A stretch of 64,000 bases of DNA from Polynucleobacter sp. AM-26B4 (GCF_018882285.1 NZ_JACVOT010000001.1:751916-815915); one strand, 5' to 3'. Shown: positions 36,408-48,982, numbered from the stretch's first letter. Notes: a model not told the origin generated them from the sequence alone. Made by a program: numbers and translations.

Positions 36408-38560
36408 TATTGAAAATCTTTCCGATATTTTTCAAACTCTTTTTCAAAATCCAATGTCTTTCTTGAAGTCGACATGGCGAATAGTTGCTTGCCGTTAGCT
36501 AAACTTCTGACCCAGATTCTTCTCTCTGGCAAATAAAACATTGCAAAAATACCCAAGGTCAATAGTAAACAACCTAGATAAACCATGTTCTTGCCAGGGG
36601 ATCTGGTCACCTGAAATACACTGGCCTTGACCTCTTCAAACGAATCCAATTGGAAGACCAGTGGTGCGGGATAAAAATTAACGTCTGACAAAGCGGATGT
36701 TGCAGCCTGAATAAATCGCTGACTTTCCATATCATTTTTAGCGGGAGGTAATTTCAGTTGAGCCCTGGCCTCTTGCCAAAGTTCCCAAATAACTCCATTC
36801 AATACTTTTAATACAACTTCTGCTGCTTTTTGTTGATCAGCTTCTGGAACAGCTTTATCAATGAACGAGCCTAAAGCAGCAAAACCACCTGGCTTGATGC
36901 CGGCTTCTTTTGCTTGATTAACAGCAAACGCAGTTGATCCAGAGAACAATTCAATCGATCTGGTGGCGCTCTCTTTTAATTGGTTCAGCATTTGTGGTGC
37001 ACCACCAAAACCCTGTTGCTGACTGATGGTTGCGATAAAGCGCTGCACTGCTCGCTGACGTGCGCTTGGATCTTGCAAGAGAGTTCTCAAAGTTAACCAC
37101 TCATTCAAACTCAAGTTTGCATCTGCTGGTATGCGTAAGTATTTAAATTCTTCAGCAGAACTCTGTCTCACACCCAACATGAACATCGGCATTTCATCGA
37201 TGAAAAGTGGTTGCATGTAATTGCTGAATTCACGAGCCTGTCCAGCCGCATCTCTCAATTTATATTGAACAGATGGCCCGACATTTTTTAAATCAACTGG
37301 CTTGCTGGTTTTTGCAGCGGAACCTAAACGATCACTGAATACTTTTTTTAATCCCGCATCCGATTCGTTCGTGGCAACACCTCTGACATCAGTCTGACCT
37401 GACGCATTCGATATGTTTTCAACGTTGGTTGGTCGAAATCCGCTGAACTCGAGCGTGTAGCTTGTGCCATCACTGGACTTTAACTTGGTACTTTGACCAA
37501 CATTTCCATTAACGATGAAGCTTGTTTGAACAGAGTTAGCGGCGCCCTGCATGGGGTATGCGCGCAATTTTAATTTAGAACCGCCATCTTCAAAGCTTGA
37601 TTGGTAAATAGCCACGCCTCGATGAATCATCGGCTCATTTACTTTGATTTTTGCTTCTGTTTCTTTGCCAGTATCTAGATCCTTGATGAGCACTTCACTC
37701 ATGAATAACTTTGGCATTCCAGTGCTGTAATACTCAACGTGGAATTTTTTCAGCGCAATTGAAAATGGTAACTCTTGAATGATGCTGCCGCTTGTTGAGC
37801 TAAGCAATGCTGTGGCACTTGTGCCACCCTCAGGAACAAAAATATTCGCACGATAACTTGGGTTTGCTTCGCTGAGCTTATGTTCACTAGGAATGTCCGA
37901 TATCAACATTCCCTGCGTGCTCTCAGGAAGAATACTTTTTCCTCCAAACCAAATTTGTCCGCGCGTGAACAAATCACCATCAAGCAAGCCACCCAAACAA
38001 ATTAAAACAATCGCGCTGTGCGCGAAGATATAACCCCATTTACTGGCAGCACCTTTTTTGGCAAGCACTCTAGAACTGTCCTCAGAAACCAAAGTCTTAA
38101 CTGAGTAGCCTTCTTTTGCTAACTGATCAGCGATTTTTGCCGCGGCTGCTTGTGTGGATAAATTACCAGTTGAAAACTCAAAATGATGATGAAGCGCTCT
38201 TAATCCACCTTCTTGAACATGCTCTTTCCAGGCACGAACCTCGGTCAACATCTTTGGAGCATTGCGTACCACGCAGAATGACACTGAAACAACTAGAAAT
38301 GCCAAGATCAGCAAGAACCACCAGGCCGTATAAACCGCAAACAATCCTAGGCCATTGAAAATCTCTGCCCAAAATGGTCCGAATTGATTCACATAGTTAG
38401 CGTAAGGCTCACCTTGCTTTATGACAGTTCCGATGATGCTTGCAATTGAAATGATTGTTAGCAATGCAATCGCAAAACGCATTGACGATAGCAACTCGAT
38501 ACTGGCCCGATTAAACCTTTTCAAACGACTATCAGATGTTGCAAGAACCGTGTTCGCCAT
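36407..38560 (-). CDS. resB: Cytochrome c biogenesis protein ResB (Ccs1), System II
   Basis: ResB/Ccs1 binds apocytochrome and works with CcsA in haem attachment. The 717-residue protein has three N-terminal membrane helices (near residues 27-46, 85-105 and 170-190), a large periplasmic region of about 450 residues (from about 195 to 640) and a last helix near 650-670 followed by a cytoplasmic RRIWVR tail. The layout is that of betaproteobacterial ResB. A strong intrinsic terminator separates it from the cytochrome c4 gene upstream, so it should have its own promoter. Confidence 0.92.
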   Translation of the reverse strand: MANTVLATSDSRLKRFNRASIELLSSMRFAIALLTIISIASIIGTVIKQGEPYANYVNQFGPFWAEIFNGLGLFAVYTAWWFLLILAFLVVSVSFCVVRNAPKMLTEVRAWKEHVQEGGLRALHHHFEFSTGNLSTQAAAAKIADQLAKEGYSVKTLVSEDSSRVLAKKGAASKWGYIFAHSAIVLICLGGLLDGDLFTRGQIWFGGKSILPESTQGMLISDIPSEHKLSEANPSYRANIFVPEGGTSATALLSSTSGSIIQELPFSIALKKFHVEYYSTGMPKLFMSEVLIKDLDTGKETEAKIKVNEPMIHRGVAIYQSSFEDGGSKLKLRAYPMQGAANSVQTSFIVNGNVGQSTKLKSSDGTSYTLEFSGFRPTNVENISNASGQTDVRGVATNESDAGLKKVFSDRLGSAAKTSKPVDLKNVGPSVQYKLRDAAGQAREFSNYMQPLFIDEMPMFMLGVRQSSAEEFKYLRIPADANLSLNEWLTLRTLLQDPSARQRAVQRFIATISQQQGFGGAPQMLNQLKESATRSIELFSGSTAFAVNQAKEAGIKPGGFAALGSFIDKAVPEADQQKAAEVVLKVLNGVIWELWQEARAQLKLPPAKNDMESQRFIQAATSALSDVNFYPAPLVFQLDSFEEVKASVFQVTRSPGKNMVYLGCLLLTLGIFAMFYLPERRIWVRSLANGKQLFAMSTSRKTLDFEKEFEKYRKDFQ

Positions 38561-38574
38561 AACCTTCTTTTAAA

Positions 38575-38606
38575 AAATAAAAAGCCCACAAACAATGTTC
38601 GTGGGC
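38575..38606 (-). terminator. Intrinsic terminator of the cytochrome c4 gene
   Basis: On the minus strand a 10-bp stem (GCCCACGAAC / GTTTGTGGGC, with one G-U pair, loop ATT; 38584-38606) is followed by TTTTTATTTTTT. It ends the cytochrome gene and sits 24 bases before resB, insulating the two. Confidence 0.85.
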
Positions 38607-38637
38607 CCTTCTTAATGAGAGCTACTTAATGAATAAA

Positions 38638-39318
38638 TTAACGCAAGCCGGCGATGTAATCTGACACAGCTTTAATTTCTGCATCTGACATTCTAGAGGC
38701 AATTCCAGTCATCTGCACGCTGTTCTTACGATCACCTTGACGGTATGCAACTAACTGCGCTTCGGTGTATTCAGCCCACTGACCTGATAGACGTGGATAC
38801 TGTGATGGAATACCTGCGCCATTAGGTGCATGACAAGCTGCGCATGCCGGCACTTGCTTAGAAGCAATACCGCCACGATAAATCTTTTGACCTAATTCAA
38901 TGCTGGCTTTATTTTTAGCTGTACCCAAACCTGGTGTTTGCTTTTCTAAATAAGCAGCAACGTTGATCATGTCTTCTTCTGTCATCATTCCGGCGAAAGC
39001 ACCCATGATTGCATTAGGACGATCTTTGCCAGCTTTGTAATCTTTTAATTGTTTCACTGTGTAAGCGGCATGTTGACCTGCCAACTTAGGATAGGTACCA
39101 CCACCACTCACTCCATTAGGACCATGGCAACCCATACACGCTGCAAGACCACGCTTTGCGTCGCCTGCGTTGTACAAAGCCTCACCCTTAGCAAGATCGG
39201 GCTTTGCTGGACCAGCTGGCGCTGGAGCAGTAGGATCAGCTGCAAATGAAGGATTTACCAAAGATAAACCCAAGGCAATCACTAAAGTTTTTAATGTGAC
39301 GGAAAATGTTTGACGCAT
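38638..39318 (-). CDS. Di-haem cytochrome c4
   Basis: A soluble or weakly membrane-bound periplasmic electron carrier. The 226-residue protein has a signal peptide cleaved around SFAA (residue 27), an Ala/Pro-rich linker, and two similar cytochrome c domains with CXXCH haem sites: C61-x-x-C64-H65 (CMGCHGPNG) and C159-x-x-C162-H163 (CAACHAPNG), each followed by PxLxGQ and a methionine-bearing segment. This duplication defines cytochrome c4, which feeds terminal oxidases. It is next to the ResB/CcsA machinery that would mature it. GGTGAG precedes the ATG. Confidence 0.94.
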   Translation of the reverse strand: MRQTFSVTLKTLVIALGLSLVNPSFAADPTAPAPAGPAKPDLAKGEALYNAGDAKRGLAACMGCHGPNGVSGGGTYPKLAGQHAAYTVKQLKDYKAGKDRPNAIMGAFAGMMTEEDMINVAAYLEKQTPGLGTAKNKASIELGQKIYRGGIASKQVPACAACHAPNGAGIPSQYPRLSGQWAEYTEAQLVAYRQGDRKNSVQMTGIASRMSDAEIKAVSDYIAGLR

Positions 39319-39428
39319 TGTGCTCTCACCTGTATGTATATGATGCGAAGATTCTTAAATCTTTATTTTTAACTAAACAACTAATTAACAGCGTTAGATT
39401 TTACAATAGGTCTAACCCATAAACATCT

Positions 39429-41113
<1,685 letters not shown>

Positions 41114-41127
41114 ATTACCAGCCAGAC

Positions 41128-42771
41128 TTATTGCAGGCGCTCTAAGAAGCGCTCTGCTTTCATAAATCCAATCACTCTTTTGGATGCCTTCTCTTCGCCA
41201 TTTGCATCAAAAAACAAAATGGCAGGGGGTCCAAACAATGCATATTGTTTCAATATACGCTGATGCTCCACGGTATTTTTTGTGACATCCACCTGAATCA
41301 ACTGATAACTGCTCAGCGCTGCTTTAACTTTCTCATTGCTGAAAGTCAGCAATTCCATTTCTTTACAAGTCACACACCAGTCAGCATAGAAGTCCAATAA
41401 AACTGGTTGACCCTTTTGCTTTGCCTGACTCAATAAGGTATTTAACTGTGCAGAATTTGTAACCCGCTGAAACACAATACCTGATTCCAATCGATGCATG
41501 GTTTCGTTACTTGATGTCTTAGAACTTGTAAAAATAGGAGATGCCACCCAAACTGCCAAACCAATCAAGAGCACGCCGAAGACTCTTTGAACGATCGTCA
41601 TCCATGCCCCTGCTTTAGGCAAGAGACCTTTGGCACCAATAGCGAACAACATCAATGGCAAGCCCATGCCTAAGGCCATCACAAACAATAAAATTCCTCC
41701 CAATCGGATTGAACCTGTTTGTGCAATGAATGCGAGCACGCCCGCCAAAGGGGCTGTGACGCATGGACTTGCGATGAGTGTAGAAATAGCACCCAACATG
41801 AAGGCCCCAATCACACTTCCGCCCTCTTGTTTACCGGCAATACGATCAATTTTATTGTGTAGCGATTGCGGTAAACGCAATTCATAGAAACCAAACAAGC
41901 TTGCTGCCAGTGCTAATAACATCAATGCAAATACGCTCAACACCCATGGGTTTTGCAACCAAGCCTGAATATTTGCACCAAGCGCAGCTGTAATCATTCC
42001 AGCAACGCTGTACATGATTGCCATGCCCAACACATAAGATAAGGCTAGCACTGACGCCCTCAACTTAGATATGTCGCGATGTCGATCATTTTTTGAGCCA
42101 AATATCACGCTTGACATGATTGGTAACATCGGTAGCACGCAAGGCGTTAAAGCCATTGCGAGGCCCAAAATAAAAAATGAACCCAGCAAAATGAATGGTG
42201 AAATATTTTGCAGCATGCCAGTCAACAAGCCAGCGTCATCTCTGGCCGACCATAAATCTGCTAAGCCTAATTTTTTTGTCGTATTTTTCGCACTTGACTC
42301 AGCTTCTGCACCTTCCTCATATAAAACACCATTCACAACTGATTGCAGACCTGACAATGTGAACCTTAGCTCCATCGGAGGGTAACAAACTCCTCTATCA
42401 GCGCAGCCTTGCAACTCCATGCTGAGAATTATTCCTGAAGCATCTTTGTTATTGATTAATGGAAGCAATATGCTGAAATCTTTTGGATATGTTTCTAATT
42501 CTTTGCCAAAGTTCTCATCGAATTTAATTTTGCCCTGCGGTAGTTGTGGGGCACCTAGTGACAGATCACCATTACTTTTTATAAGCTTGAACTTGATTGA
42601 TTCGCGATAGATGTAATAACCTTTTGCCGGCTTTACATTCAAAAAAATTTCATTCTTAGACTGATACTCAGCACTGACCTGAAAGGCTTGTTCAGGCGCT
42701 AGAAAATTTTGCGCTTGTGCTGTTATCGCACCAAAGGCTAAAACGAAGGAAATTAGAAATTTTTTAATCAT
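41128..42771 (-). CDS. dsbD: Thiol:disulfide interchange protein DsbD
   Basis: DsbD carries electrons from cytoplasmic thioredoxin across the inner membrane to periplasmic DsbC/CcmG-type proteins. The 547-residue protein has a signal peptide (1-20), an N-terminal alpha domain with C123 and C129 (GCADRGVCYPP), a membrane core of eight helices with paired cysteines in LTPCVLPMLP and ASPCVTAPLAG, and a thioredoxin-like gamma domain with C466-V-T-C469. All six redox cysteines are present. It could also supply reductant to apocytochromes for ResB/CcsA. Its start overlaps cutA by eight bases. Confidence 0.96.
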   Translation of the reverse strand: MIKKFLISFVLAFGAITAQAQNFLAPEQAFQVSAEYQSKNEIFLNVKPAKGYYIYRESIKFKLIKSNGDLSLGAPQLPQGKIKFDENFGKELETYPKDFSILLPLINNKDASGIILSMELQGCADRGVCYPPMELRFTLSGLQSVVNGVLYEEGAEAESSAKNTTKKLGLADLWSARDDAGLLTGMLQNISPFILLGSFFILGLAMALTPCVLPMLPIMSSVIFGSKNDRHRDISKLRASVLALSYVLGMAIMYSVAGMITAALGANIQAWLQNPWVLSVFALMLLALAASLFGFYELRLPQSLHNKIDRIAGKQEGGSVIGAFMLGAISTLIASPCVTAPLAGVLAFIAQTGSIRLGGILLFVMALGMGLPLMLFAIGAKGLLPKAGAWMTIVQRVFGVLLIGLAVWVASPIFTSSKTSSNETMHRLESGIVFQRVTNSAQLNTLLSQAKQKGQPVLLDFYADWCVTCKEMELLTFSNEKVKAALSSYQLIQVDVTKNTVEHQRILKQYALFGPPAILFFDANGEEKASKRVIGFMKAERFLERLQ

Positions 42772-43093
42772 TCTTGCTACTTATCTGCGCATTCAACCAC
42801 TCAGCATAATCTGATTCGACCTCATCGACCTTGATACAAATAATTTCAGGAACATCATAAGGGTGGTTTTGTTTCAACATGCTCATCAGGGTCTGTTTAT
42901 TGGCTTCATTTGTTTTGAAATGAACCGGGTATTCTGTTGCCGTTTCAATCCGACCTTGCCAACGATACGTAGAGGTGCACTGAGACTGTATTTGCGCACA
43001 GGCAGCCATATTTTTTTCTATGGCTAGATTAGCCAATTTCTTGGCATCCTCTTCTTTAGCAACCGTTGTAATGATCAGATAAATTGAATCCAT
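42764..43093 (-). CDS. cutA: Divalent-cation tolerance protein CutA
   Basis: CutA is a small trimeric protein linked to copper tolerance in E. coli, of uncertain biochemical role. The 109-residue protein shows the family pattern: TTVAKEEDAKKLANLAIEKN, AACAQI with the conserved cysteine, YRWQGRIE, HFKTNEAN and the C-terminal HPYDVPEIICIKVDE. It overlaps dsbD by eight bases, the cutA-dsbD order known from gamma- and betaproteobacteria, and lies directly after the ribosomal-operon terminator. Confidence 0.95.
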   Translation of the reverse strand: MDSIYLIITTVAKEEDAKKLANLAIEKNMAACAQIQSQCTSTYRWQGRIETATEYPVHFKTNEANKQTLMSMLKQNHPYDVPEIICIKVDEVESDYAEWLNAQISSKND

Positions 43094-43112
43094 CGCCCAT
43101 TATCTTCCAAAC

Positions 43113-43142
43113 AAAAAAGCCTGGCAAAACCAGGCTTTTTTT
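43113..43142. terminator. Bidirectional intrinsic terminator after rplQ
   Basis: Arms AAAAAAGCCTGG (43113-43124) and CCAGGCTTTTTT (43130-43141) pair perfectly around CAAAA, with T runs on both strands. It ends the alpha operon after rplQ, 16 bases beyond its stop, and precedes cutA. Confidence 0.92.
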
Positions 43143-43157
43143 ATTGAACAGCGAGCT

Positions 43158-43544
43158 TTATTCTGCTGCTGGTGCTTCTGTGACTTCTGGGCGATCCAAA
43201 AGCTCGACCAAAGCCATAGGTGCATTGTCACCCACGCGGAAGCCGAACTTCAAAATACGCAAATAGCCGCCTGGACGTGTAGCAAAGCGTGGGCCTAACT
43301 CTGTGAAGAGTTTGGTAACCATTTCACGATCGCGCAAACGATCAAATGCTAAACGGCGGTTAGCCAAGTTGTCTTTTTTACCTAAAGTAATGAGCGGCTC
43401 TACTACACGACGCAACTCTTTAGCTTTTGGCAAAGTTGTTTTAATAACCTCGTGCTGCAACAATGAATTAGACATGTTGCGCAACATCGCTAAACGATGT
43501 GAGGATGTACGATTTAATTTACGAAGTCCGTTTCCGTGACGCAT
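43158..43544 (-). CDS. rplQ: 50S ribosomal protein L17
   Basis: L17 is a large-subunit protein at the exit-tunnel side. The 128-residue product starts [20 protein letters not shown], the family signature, and contains [20 protein letters not shown]. The C-terminal Glu/Ala tail is short. It is the last gene of the alpha operon, 18 bases after rpoA and followed by a strong terminator. Confidence 0.98.
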   Translation of the reverse strand: MRHGNGLRKLNRTSSHRLAMLRNMSNSLLQHEVIKTTLPKAKELRRVVEPLITLGKKDNLANRRLAFDRLRDREMVTKLFTELGPRFATRPGGYLRILKFGFRVGDNAPMALVELLDRPEVTEAPAAE

Positions 43545-43562
43545 GGTGGCTCTTCCTTTCTA

Positions 43563-44543
43563 TTATTTCTCAAGACCTGCAGGAGGCCAGTTATCTAGCT
43601 TCATGCCCAAGGTCAGACCGCGAGCGGCCAAGACATCTTTAATTTCATTCAATGATTTGCGGCCAAGATTTGGAGTCTTTAACAACTCGTTCTCAGTGCG
43701 TTGAATGAGGTCACCGATGTAGTAAATGTTTTCAGCTTTTAAGCAATTTGCAGAGCGTACTGTCAACTCAAGATCATCAACAGGTCTCATCAACATTGGG
43801 TCAACAGCTGGTGAACGGCTTGGAGCCAAGTCGCCGGCAGCTTGTGTACCTTCTAGCTGTGCAAATACCACTAACTGATCAACCAAGATGCTAGCTGACT
43901 GACGAATTGCTTCTTCTGGTGTTAATACACCATTCGTTTCAATTGTCATGACCAAGCGATCTAAGTCTGTGCGTTGCTCAACACGAGCTGATTCAACGGC
44001 GTAGCTAACACGACGAACTGGACTGAATGAAGCATCTAGAACAATGCTACCAATCGTCTTTGAAGATTCGTCTTGATATTTACGAACGTTGCCAGGAACA
44101 TAGCCACGTCCTTTTTCAATCTTGATCTGCATATCTAACTTACCGTTTGCAGATAAGTGAGCGATCACGTGATCAGGATTGATGATTTCAACATCGTGTG
44201 GCAATTCAATGTCTTTTGCCAAAACAACGCCTGCGCCTTCTTTGCGCAAGGTGATGGTTACTTCATCACGCTGTTCTAATTTAAAAACGATGCCTTTGAG
44301 GTTCAATAATAGGTTAACAACGTCTTCTTGCACGCCATCAATTGTTGAGTACTCGTGTACAACGCCAGCAATGCTGACTTCTGTTGGAGCACAACCTACC
44401 ATAGACGACAAAAGCACACGACGCAAGGCATTACCCAAGGTATGGCCATAACCGCGTTCAAACGGTTCCATAACTACTTTCGCTTGGTTTTCTGCAAGCG
44501 CTTCTACGGAAATAATTTTCGGCTTCAGCAGTGTGTTTTGCAT
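43563..44543 (-). CDS. rpoA: RNA polymerase alpha subunit
   Basis: The 326-residue alpha subunit directs polymerase assembly through its N-terminal domain ([20 protein letters not shown] near residue 28-47) and contacts UP elements and activators through the C-terminal domain (about 245-320: [37 protein letters not shown]). Both domains are complete. The gene is in the standard rpsD-rpoA-rplQ order. Confidence 0.99.
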   Translation of the reverse strand: MQNTLLKPKIISVEALAENQAKVVMEPFERGYGHTLGNALRRVLLSSMVGCAPTEVSIAGVVHEYSTIDGVQEDVVNLLLNLKGIVFKLEQRDEVTITLRKEGAGVVLAKDIELPHDVEIINPDHVIAHLSANGKLDMQIKIEKGRGYVPGNVRKYQDESSKTIGSIVLDASFSPVRRVSYAVESARVEQRTDLDRLVMTIETNGVLTPEEAIRQSASILVDQLVVFAQLEGTQAAGDLAPSRSPAVDPMLMRPVDDLELTVRSANCLKAENIYYIGDLIQRTENELLKTPNLGRKSLNEIKDVLAARGLTLGMKLDNWPPAGLEK

Positions 44544-44570
44544 ATATTTATTCCTTAAGAGGGCGACACA

Positions 44571-45194
44571 TTAACGTGAGTAAAGTTCGACGATCAAGCT
44601 TTCATTGATATCGCCACCGATGTCTTCACGATCAGGGGCTTGCTTGAATGTGCCTTCTAATTTAGTAGCGTCTACGTTCACCCAGCTAACATCAGCTGAC
44701 TGAGCAACAAGACCTAAAGACTCTTGAATACGAGTTTGTTTTTTTGCTTTTTCACGAATTGCAATAACGTCACCTGGACGAACTTGCATTGAAGGAATGT
44801 TTGCAACATTACCGTTCAACAAAATTGCTTTGTGAGAAACCAATTGACGTGCTTCGGCGCGTGTTGAGCCAAAACCCATACGGTATACAACGTTGTCTAA
44901 ACGTGACTCCAACAACATCAACAAGTTTTCACCTGTGTTGCCTTTGCGACGCTCTGCTTCAGCGAAATAACGGCGGAACTGACGCTCCAACACACCGTAA
45001 ATACGCTTAACTTTTTGCTTTTCACGTAATTGATTACCGTAGTCAGATGTACGCGCACCAGATGTGCGGCCATGTTGACCTGGCTTAGTGTCAAGCTTGC
45101 ATTTGTCTGATAAAGAGCGACGTGTGCTCTTTAGAAATAAGTCGGTACCTTCCCGACGTGATAGTTTGGCTTTAGGGCCTATGTAACGTGCCAC
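44571..45194 (-). CDS. rpsD: 30S ribosomal protein S4
   Basis: S4 nucleates 30S assembly at the 5' domain of 16S rRNA and in enterobacteria represses the alpha operon. The 207-residue product begins with GTG at 45194 ([15 protein letters not shown]), supported by AAGGA eight bases upstream. The S4 RNA-binding domain is visible as [20 protein letters not shown]. No CxxC zinc motif in the N-terminus (C- type). The 85-base spacer from rpsK contains a TCCATT/AATGGA stem. Confidence 0.98.
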   Translation of the reverse strand: MARYIGPKAKLSRREGTDLFLKSTRRSLSDKCKLDTKPGQHGRTSGARTSDYGNQLREKQKVKRIYGVLERQFRRYFAEAERRKGNTGENLLMLLESRLDNVVYRMGFGSTRAEARQLVSHKAILLNGNVANIPSMQVRPGDVIAIREKAKKQTRIQESLGLVAQSADVSWVNVDATKLEGTFKQAPDREDIGGDINESLIVELYSR

Positions 45195-45279
45195 GATTCA
45201 TCCTTTCTTTGCCTTCAGTTAAAAACTGAGGGTGAGTCCATTCTTTACAAGCAATGGACGGTGGGCTTGATTAAAAAAA

Positions 45280-45681
45280 TTAGATACGACGACGCTTTGG
45301 AGGACGGCAGCCATTGTGTGGAACTGGCGTAACGTCCTGGATTTCCGTGATTTTGATGCCAAGAGCATTCAAAGCACGAACAGCAGATTCGCGACCTGGG
45401 CCTGGACCCTTGATCTCAACTGCCAAGTTCTTGATGCCACACTCAATCGCTGCGCGGCCAGCAACTTCAGCTGCTACCTGTGCGGCAAACGGTGTAGATT
45501 TACGAGAACCTTTAAAACCTTGACCACCTGATGTAGCCCATGACAACGCATTGCCTTGGCGATCAGTGATAGTCACGATAGTGTTATTGAATGATGCGTG
45601 AACGTGCGCAATGCCGTCAGCAATATTCTTTTTAACTTTTTTACGGGCGCGAGCCGCGTTATTTTGTTGTGGTTTTGCCAT
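45280..45681 (-). CDS. rpsK: 30S ribosomal protein S11
   Basis: S11 is a platform protein of the small subunit near the mRNA exit. The 133-residue product has the conserved [32 protein letters not shown] and the C-terminal [16 protein letters not shown]. It lies 16 bases downstream of rpsM in the alpha operon. Confidence 0.99.
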   Translation of the reverse strand: MAKPQQNNAARARKKVKKNIADGIAHVHASFNNTIVTITDRQGNALSWATSGGQGFKGSRKSTPFAAQVAAEVAGRAAIECGIKNLAVEIKGPGPGRESAVRALNALGIKITEIQDVTPVPHNGCRPPKRRRI

Positions 45682-45697
45682 TGTCAGCTCTTCCTAA

Positions 45698-46063
45698 TTA
45701 TTTCTTAAGTGCAATACCGGCCTTACGAGGGCCTTTGCGTGTACGAGCATTAGTGCGTGTGCGTTGACCGCGCATTGGCAAGCCTTTGCGATGACGCAGA
45801 CCACGGTAGCAACCTAAGTCCATTAGGCGCTTGATGTTCATTGTCACTTCACGACGCAAGTCACCTTCAACAGTGAACCTGCCTACCTCTTCACGAAGTT
45901 TTTCTAAATCAGCATCGTTTAGATCTTTAACTTTTTTGTTAATTGCAACACCAGAAGCTTCGCAAATCTTGCGAGCCAATGAATTGCCAATACCAAAAAT
46001 AGCCGTTAGACCAATAACGGTGTGTTGATGATTTGGGATGTTTACCCCTGCGATACGTGCCAT
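45698..46063 (-). CDS. rpsM: 30S ribosomal protein S13
   Basis: S13 lies in the 30S head and bridges to the 50S and P-site tRNA. The 121-residue protein starts [14 protein letters not shown] and ends with the basic [18 protein letters not shown] tail. It heads the alpha-type cluster, 32 bases after rpmJ; no separate promoter was recognised. Confidence 0.99.
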   Translation of the reverse strand: MARIAGVNIPNHQHTVIGLTAIFGIGNSLARKICEASGVAINKKVKDLNDADLEKLREEVGRFTVEGDLRREVTMNIKRLMDLGCYRGLRHRKGLPMRGQRTRTNARTRKGPRKAGIALKK

Positions 46064-46095
46064 GTAACGTTCCTCTTTTTTGAGACGGCTTCTTA

Positions 46096-46212
46096 TTAAC
46101 CCTGACGCTGCTTGTGACGAGCATCTGATGAACAGATCACTCGGACCACGCGCTTGCGTTTAATAATCTTGCAGTTGCGGCAGATACACTTTACAGATGC
46201 CAAAACTTTCAT
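46096..46212 (-). CDS. rpmJ: 50S ribosomal protein L36
   Basis: A 38-residue protein read from ATG at 46212: [20 protein letters not shown] and so on, ending HKQRQG. The zinc-ribbon ligands C11, C14, C27 and H33 are all present, so this is the zinc-binding (C+) form. It lies between infA and rpsM, the common betaproteobacterial order secY-infA-rpmJ-rpsM. Confidence 0.97.
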   Translation of the reverse strand: MKVLASVKCICRNCKIIKRKRVVRVICSSDARHKQRQG

Positions 46213-46239
46213 AATTAACCTCTTCTATACAATTAGTTA

Positions 46240-46458
46240 CTACTTCGCGCGGAACACAATTCGCGCTTTTGACAAGTCGTATGGAGTAAGCTCCACCGTC
46301 ACTTTGTCGCCAGGAAGAATGCGGATATAGTGCATACGCATTTTTCCTGAGATATGTCCCAACACCACATGTCCGTTTTCTAACTTCACACGAAACATGG
46401 CATTAGGCAAGTTTTCAACAATCTCGCCAGCCATTTGTATGACATCATCTTTTGCCAT
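46240..46458 (-). CDS. infA: Translation initiation factor IF-1
   Basis: IF-1 is a 72-residue S1/OB-fold protein that occupies the A site during initiation. The sequence [39 protein letters not shown] and [11 protein letters not shown] is typical. It is inserted between secY and rpmJ, unlike the separate infA locus of E. coli. Confidence 0.98.
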   Translation of the reverse strand: MAKDDVIQMAGEIVENLPNAMFRVKLENGHVVLGHISGKMRMHYIRILPGDKVTVELTPYDLSKARIVFRAK

Positions 46459-46463
46459 ATAGC

Positions 46464-47801
46464 TTACGAGTTACCCATTTTGAAGTTAGCCTTCTTCAAT
46501 AGTGAATCATATTGCTGCTGCATCATGTATGACTGAACTTGGGCCATGAAGTCCATTGTCACAACCACGATGATTAGAAGTGATGTTCCACCGAAGTAAA
46601 ACGGCACATTCCAACGTAACACCAAAAACTCTGGCAACAAACAAACCAAAACCATGTAAGCAGCACCGATCAATGTCAAGCGCGTCAAAATCTTATCAAC
46701 GTAACGCGCGGTTTGATCACCAGGACGAATACCTGGAACAAAAGCGCCACTCTTCTTAAGGTTGTCTGCTGTATCTCTGCTGTTAAACACCATTGCTGTG
46801 TAGAAGAAACAGAAGAAAATAATCGCTAATGCATACATCAAAATATAAACCGGCTGACCTGGTGACAAAGTTGCCGCCAAATCTTTAATAAATAAAGTCA
46901 CAGAGCTTGTTGTCTCACCTGCTGTGAACCAACCTGCAATTGTTGCTGGGAACAAAATAATCGATGAAGCAAAAATTGGAGGAATAACACCTGCCATGTT
47001 TAACTTCAATGGCAAATGAGAAGCTTGACCACCGTATACCTTGTTACCAACTTGACGTTTGGCGTAGTTAACCAACACACGACGCTGACCACGCTCTACA
47101 AACACCACAAAATAAGTTACTGCGATAACGATTGCAACAATCAAAATAGCTGATAGTGCGCTCATTGAACCAGTTCTTACCAATTCAAACAAACCACCAA
47201 GTGCGCCAGGCAAACCAGCTGCAATACCGCCGAAAATAATGATTGAAATACCGTTACCCAAACCACGTTCAGTGATTTGCTCACCCAACCACATCAAGAA
47301 CATTGTTCCCGTGACTAGTGTGATCACAGTGTTCATGCGGAATGTAAAGCCTGGGTCAATCACCAATCCTGCTTGAGCTTCTAATGCAATCGCAATGCCA
47401 AGAGCTTGGAAAGATGCCAACACCAAAGTTGCATAACGTGTGTACTGCGTAATTTTTCTTTGACCTGCTTGACCATCTTTTTTCATTGCTTCCAATGTTG
47501 GAAGCACGATGGTCAATAACTGCATGATGATCGATGCAGAAATGTAAGGCATGATTCCAAGTGCGAACACTGTGAATCTAGAAAGTGCTCCGCCTGAGAA
47601 CAGGTTGAACATTCCAAGAATTCCACCACTTTGGCTATCAAATAATTGAGCCAATTGGTCAGGATCAATACCCGGAACTGGAATATGCGCGCCAATGCGG
47701 TAAACCACCAATGCCAAAACCAAGAAAATCAAGCGACGACGTAAGTCGGCGAACTTGCTTCCTGATTTCATGCTTGCGAGGTTTGGAGATGCAATGGCCA
47801 T
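46464..47801 (-). CDS. secY: Protein translocase subunit SecY
   Basis: SecY is the channel of the Sec translocon. The 445-residue protein has ten hydrophobic helices, with the plug region after the first ([20 protein letters not shown]), the [14 protein letters not shown] loop, and the cytoplasmic C5 region [18 protein letters not shown] that contacts ribosomes and SecA. It follows rplO by 13 bases and precedes infA by 5. Confidence 0.99.
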   Translation of the reverse strand: MAIASPNLASMKSGSKFADLRRRLIFLVLALVVYRIGAHIPVPGIDPDQLAQLFDSQSGGILGMFNLFSGGALSRFTVFALGIMPYISASIIMQLLTIVLPTLEAMKKDGQAGQRKITQYTRYATLVLASFQALGIAIALEAQAGLVIDPGFTFRMNTVITLVTGTMFLMWLGEQITERGLGNGISIIIFGGIAAGLPGALGGLFELVRTGSMSALSAILIVAIVIAVTYFVVFVERGQRRVLVNYAKRQVGNKVYGGQASHLPLKLNMAGVIPPIFASSIILFPATIAGWFTAGETTSSVTLFIKDLAATLSPGQPVYILMYALAIIFFCFFYTAMVFNSRDTADNLKKSGAFVPGIRPGDQTARYVDKILTRLTLIGAAYMVLVCLLPEFLVLRWNVPFYFGGTSLLIIVVVTMDFMAQVQSYMMQQQYDSLLKKANFKMGNS

Positions 47802-47814
47802 TAAGTATTAACTC

Positions 47815-48255
47815 TTAAGCTGCTTCAACAAATTTGCCACCAGCAGCTTCAACAGCAGCTTTAGCACCGGCAGTAGCTAAAATGCCACGCACTGTGATTG
47901 CCATTGATAACTCACCAGTTTTAATGATTTTTACGCTCTTAGTTAAGCCAGATACCAAGCCACTCTTTTTAAGAGTTACTAGATCAATCTCAGCCAAACC
48001 AAGCTTTTGCAAATCAGTTAATGTCACTTGACCGTCAAACTGTTTGCTCAAAGATACGAAACCACGTTTTGGCAAGCGGCGATACAAAGGCATTTGACCG
48101 CCTTCGAATCCAACTTTGTGGAAACCACCTGAACGAGATTTTTGACCTTTGTGTCCACGGCCAGCAGTCTTACCTAAGCCTGAGCCAATACCACGACCCA
48201 CGCGACGCTTAGCGTGCTTAGCACCTTCTGCAGGTTTAATTTTATTGAGTTCCAT
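47815..48255 (-). CDS. rplO: 50S ribosomal protein L15
   Basis: The 146-residue L15 begins [20 protein letters not shown] and continues with the glycine- and arginine-rich [20 protein letters not shown]. The rest matches the L15 globular domain. It lies between rpmD and secY. Confidence 0.98.
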   Translation of the reverse strand: MELNKIKPAEGAKHAKRRVGRGIGSGLGKTAGRGHKGQKSRSGGFHKVGFEGGQMPLYRRLPKRGFVSLSKQFDGQVTLTDLQKLGLAEIDLVTLKKSGLVSGLTKSVKIIKTGELSMAITVRGILATAGAKAAVEAAGGKFVEAA

Positions 48256-48270
48256 ATCTATCCCTAAGTA

Positions 48271-48447
48271 TTACTTGATGACTTTGACCAAGTAAGACAC
48301 TTTGTTAATCATGCCGCGAACTGCTGGCGTATCTTGCAACTCAGAAACAGAATTCACGCGACGCAAGCCTAGGCCACGTACAGTTGCGCGATGATCTTCA
48401 CGAGTAGCAATAAGACTACGTACTAATTGAATTTTTACTGTGCTCAT
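48271..48447 (-). CDS. rpmD: 50S ribosomal protein L30
   Basis: A 58-residue protein read from ATG at 48447: [20 protein letters not shown], then [15 protein letters not shown] and [16 protein letters not shown]. This is the complete L30 core fold. It is located between rpsE and rplO as in E. coli. GGAAA lies just upstream of the start. Confidence 0.97.
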   Translation of the reverse strand: MSTVKIQLVRSLIATREDHRATVRGLGLRRVNSVSELQDTPAVRGMINKVSYLVKVIK

Positions 48448-48463
48448 ATATTTTTCCTGGCGA

Positions 48464-48982
48464 TTAACCTAGGATCTCCTCTACAGATTTACCGCGCTTT
48501 GCAGCGATTTCTGAAGGAGTGCTCATTTTGCGTAAGCCATCCAAAGTTGCACGAACCATGTTGTATGGGTTTGTTGAACCAAGTGATTTTGCAACCACGT
48601 TCGTGATACCCATCACATCAAATACCGCACGCATTGGGCCACCAGCAATAACACCAGTACCGTCTTTAGCTGGAGAGATCAAAACGCGTGACGCGCCATG
48701 CTGACCAACCACTGTGTGCTGCAATGTGCCGCTGCGTAAAGAAACCTTGAACATCTTGCGACGTGCTTCGTCCATTGCTTTTTGTACAGCTACTGGCACT
48801 TCTTTTGACTTGCCCTTACCCATACCAATGCCGCCATCACCATCACCAACCACTGTTAGTGCAGCAAAACCGAGAATACGACCACCTTTAACAACTTTGG
48901 TCACTCGGTTGATAGCGATCATCTTTTCGCGTAGACCATCATCACGCTCTTCAGATTGAACTTTATTTTGCATCTTTGCCAT
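48464..48982 (-). CDS. rpsE: 30S ribosomal protein S5
   Basis: S5 sits near the decoding centre and contributes to fidelity. The 172-residue product has the double-stranded RNA-binding N-terminal domain ([20 protein letters not shown]) and the [15 protein letters not shown] stretch; the 20s loop VKGGR, site of spectinomycin-resistance changes in E. coli, is of wild-type form. Position rplR-rpsE-rpmD is standard. Confidence 0.98.
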   Translation of the reverse strand: MAKMQNKVQSEERDDGLREKMIAINRVTKVVKGGRILGFAALTVVGDGDGGIGMGKGKSKEVPVAVQKAMDEARRKMFKVSLRSGTLQHTVVGQHGASRVLISPAKDGTGVIAGGPMRAVFDVMGITNVVAKSLGSTNPYNMVRATLDGLRKMSTPSEIAAKRGKSVEEILG